Assembly: GCF_026626335.1 (NCBI RefSeq)
Contig: NZ_JAPNTZ010000004.1
Location: 62,001 to 126,000, forward strand
Source: Paractinoplanes pyxinae
Lineage (GTDB): Bacteria; Actinomycetota; Actinomycetes; Mycobacteriales; Micromonosporaceae
DNA length: 64,000 nucleotides
Direction of reading: 5' to 3'
This document shows positions 62,420-64,000 of this stretch, piece by piece. Under the pieces are notes generated by a model. The model had not been told where the DNA came from. It did not search any database and saw only the letters and a list, made by a program, of their open reading frames with translations. Both the position numbers and the translations under genes were made by a program. Each line of letters opens with the position of its first letter. Positions within the stretch are counted from its first letter, which is position 1.

Positions 62420-63184
62420 TCAGGCGGCGGCTGCGGCGGCCTTCTTGGCGGAGCGCTTCCACCAGATGATGATGCTGGTGGTGAGGGTGAAGCCGATCAG
62501 GGCGGGAGCCAGCGAGAGCGGGCTCATCTCGCCCGGGCGGACCACCGCGGCGCCGATCACGGCGTACGAGACGGCCGACGGGATGGACGCCAGCGTGGTG
62601 CCCAGCAGGTAGCGCTTGCGGCACACGCTGGTGGTGCCGTAGGCGTAGCCGACCAGGCCGAACGGGGCCAGCGGCAGGAACCGGACCAGCAGCACGGCCG
62701 ACAGCCCGCGACGGTTGAGCCAGCCGTCCAGACGCTCGAGCTTGCCGCCCGTACGGGCCGAGAGGGCGCCCCGGCCGACCCAGCGGCCCGCGTAGTACGT
62801 GGCGGCCGCCGCGATCACGGCGGCGGCCAGCGCGGTGGCGGCACCCGTCGCCGCACCGAGCACGGCGCCGCAGGCCAGCGTGATGGCCGTACGGGGAACC
62901 AGGACCGACAACAGCAAGCCGCCGACCACGGCCATGACCACCGCGGCGGCCGGGCCCAGGCGGGCGAACTGGTCGGCGATGTCCTGCAGCGGTAGAACCG
63001 CCGCCGCCACGGCCACGGCCGCGACGACCACGCCGAGGATGCCGAACCGGATGAAACGGCGCTTCCATCCCATACCGGCGGCGGTCGGCGCCGGCTCGGA
63101 AAGCTGGAGAGCCTGCTGCGAAGGCTGAGGAACCTGAGGGGCCGCGAGGTTGGCGCCCCGCGGGGCGATCAGGATGTCAGTCAT
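62420..63184 (-). CDS. TVP38/TMEM64 family membrane protein
   Basis: A 254-residue membrane protein of the DedA/SNARE-associated superfamily, some members of which act as lipid scramblases or flippases. About six hydrophobic helices follow an N-terminal cytoplasmic stretch. The conserved segment FLPLAPFGLVGYAYGTTSV and GGLLLSVLVPRTAITLACGAVLG mark the family. The Ala/Lys-rich end is basic. The start ATG at 63184 has no clear ribosome site. Function in this genus is unknown. Confidence 0.88.
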   Translation of the reverse strand: MTDILIAPRGANLAAPQVPQPSQQALQLSEPAPTAAGMGWKRRFIRFGILGVVVAAVAVAAAVLPLQDIADQFARLGPAAAVVMAVVGGLLLSVLVPRTAITLACGAVLGAATGAATALAAAVIAAAATYYAGRWVGRGALSARTGGKLERLDGWLNRRGLSAVLLVRFLPLAPFGLVGYAYGTTSVCRKRYLLGTTLASIPSAVSYAVIGAAVVRPGEMSPLSLAPALIGFTLTTSIIIWWKRSAKKAAAAAA

Positions 63185-63220
63185 GCAGTAGTACCGCCCA
63201 ATGGCTCGTCGGGTCAGGTT

Positions 63221-63928
63221 TCAGGCGCCGGCGGCAGCGAGACGCTCGGCTCGCAGCCGGTCGGCCCAGGTGTCGTCGACCGGGGAAAGACTATCCGCGC
63301 CGATCGCCCAACGCAGTAGCAGATCGGCTATAGCTGGGTTGCGAGCGAGTGCGGGCCCGTGGGAGTACGTCCCCAGAATCTTCCCGTGCCATGCTCCCTC
63401 GGTCTGGCCGTCATTGCCAATGCCGGCCGTCACCCGGGCCAGCGGAGCGACGTCCGGGCCCAGGTGGGTGCGGCCGCCGTGATTTTCGAAACCGCTCAGC
63501 GGGGGCAGCCCCAGCCGGGGGTCGATGTCGCCCCGGATCTCGCCGACGGCGCGGGTCTCGCCCCGGTCGGAGTGCAGGTCGAGCAGGCCCAGCCCGGGGC
63601 ATTTGGCGCCCTTGGCGAAGAACGAGTGACCGAACAACTGGTAACCCGCGCAGATGGCCAGCACGGCCGCGCCCTGGTTGACCGCGCGGTGCAGGCCGCC
63701 GTCGTTGATCAGCCGCTGGGCGGCCAGGGCCTGCGGGCCGTCCTCGCCGCCGCCGATCAGGTAGATGTCGGCCGTCGAGGGCATCGGCTGGTCGGAGCGC
63801 ACCGAGTATGTCTCGACCGGGATGCCGCGGATCGCCGCCCGGCGGCCCAGGATCAGCAGGTTGCCGCGGTCCCCGTACGTGGAAAGAAGGTCCGGATAGA
63901 TCCAGACGATCCGCAGGGCCTCACTCAT
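63221..63928 (-). CDS. gatD: Lipid II isoglutaminyl synthase subunit GatD (type 1 glutamine amidotransferase)
   Basis: A 235-residue glutaminase that supplies ammonia to MurT for amidation of the D-Glu of peptidoglycan precursors. The nucleophile Cys is in AAVLAICAGYQLFGHSF, and the catalytic His in LGTYSHGPALARNP. DIYLIGGGEDGPQ fits the family. AAGGA lies 8 nt before the ATG. It follows a gene whose last codons are visible at the window end and fit MurT. Confidence 0.93.
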   Translation of the reverse strand: MSEALRIVWIYPDLLSTYGDRGNLLILGRRAAIRGIPVETYSVRSDQPMPSTADIYLIGGGEDGPQALAAQRLINDGGLHRAVNQGAAVLAICAGYQLFGHSFFAKGAKCPGLGLLDLHSDRGETRAVGEIRGDIDPRLGLPPLSGFENHGGRTHLGPDVAPLARVTAGIGNDGQTEGAWHGKILGTYSHGPALARNPAIADLLLRWAIGADSLSPVDDTWADRLRAERLAAAGA

Positions 63929-63961
63929 GATTTTTCCTTATGTTTTCCGCCGCGGGGAAGC

Positions 63962-64000
63962 TCAGTTGACACGGTCCAACTCCGCTCGGATGTCCTGAAA
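63962..64000 (-). CDS. murT: MurT, lipid II isoglutaminyl synthase ligase subunit (last 12 codons only)
   Basis: The final 39 bases encode FQDIRAELDRVN and a TGA stop on the minus strand, 34 bp before gatD. MurT and GatD form one complex and are usually adjacent, and MurT-type ligases end in a similar helix. The rest lies outside the window, so the call depends on context. Confidence 0.55.
   Translation of the reverse strand, partial: FQDIRAELDRVN

Overview
The window is chromosomal DNA of a high-GC actinobacterium. The many GTG starts, the pattern of leaderless promoters, a mycothiol-dependent enzyme fold, a PASTA-kinase/Rv2175c locus, an ImuA'-ImuB-DnaE2 mutasome and a MurT-GatD pair all fit a filamentous genus of the Micromonosporaceae, such as Actinoplanes. 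That placement is inference from gene content; no rRNA or tRNA gene was seen.

Layout. (1) 1-7.9 kb: the 3' part of a SigE-family sigma factor with an overlapping membrane partner; a MarR regulator and DHA2 efflux pump with a clear palindromic operator; an intergenic cluster of three DnaA boxes; a CDP-alcohol phosphatidyltransferase; metF; a polyprenyl diphosphate synthase; an Rv2175c-type DNA-binding protein; and a proline-rich membrane protein. (2) 8-16.5 kb: a PASTA Ser/Thr kinase (PknL-like) overlapping endonuclease IV; an HSP18-regulator-like protein; an MFS pump; a secreted beta-propeller/Ig protein with an internal compensated frameshift; and an FAD monooxygenase divergent from a TetR gene. 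(3) 16.5-24.4 kb: the sdhCAB operon divergent from a LysR gene, a DinB-fold mycothiol enzyme, a methyltransferase and a membrane-anchored substrate-binding/VWA protein. (4) 24.4-30.8 kb: a tightly coupled minus-strand operon made of a ferric-reductase-like flavoprotein, a YbaK deacylase, a CrtA-like monooxygenase, a GNAT enzyme, CruF, a CruG-like glycosyltransferase and a CrtI/CrtD-like desaturase. It probably makes a hydroxylated, glycosylated carotenoid. (5) 30.8-37.6 kb: an SDR gene divergent from a MarR-GNAT fusion; a lone large TnpB-like RuvC nuclease with a structured 3' end; a NarL-type two-component pair; and a medium-chain dehydrogenase with a low-complexity insertion.

(6) 37.6-50.8 kb is a DNA-damage block. 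An SOS box and a roughly 340-nt structured leader precede a HEPN protein, ImuA', ImuB and DnaE2. The first three carry in-frame tandem repeats. They are followed by a subtilisin-inhibitor-like protein, a methyltransferase, a phosphodiesterase, DinB and a DUF3040 protein. (7) 50.9-56.2 kb: a STAS protein, then the convergent MoxR-DUF58-transglutaminase operon. (8) 56.5-64 kb: a secreted M36 metallopeptidase; leuS behind a leaderless 16-codon leader peptide with three consecutive Leu codons, a hairpin and an intrinsic terminator; a TVP38-family membrane protein; gatD; and the last codons of murT.

Sixteen starts lie 6-7 nt downstream of a TAnnnT -10 element, so leaderless translation appears common here. 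The most notable regulatory objects are the leuS leader, the SOS-controlled structured leader of the mutasome cassette, the TnpB/omega-RNA-like locus and the DnaA-box cluster.
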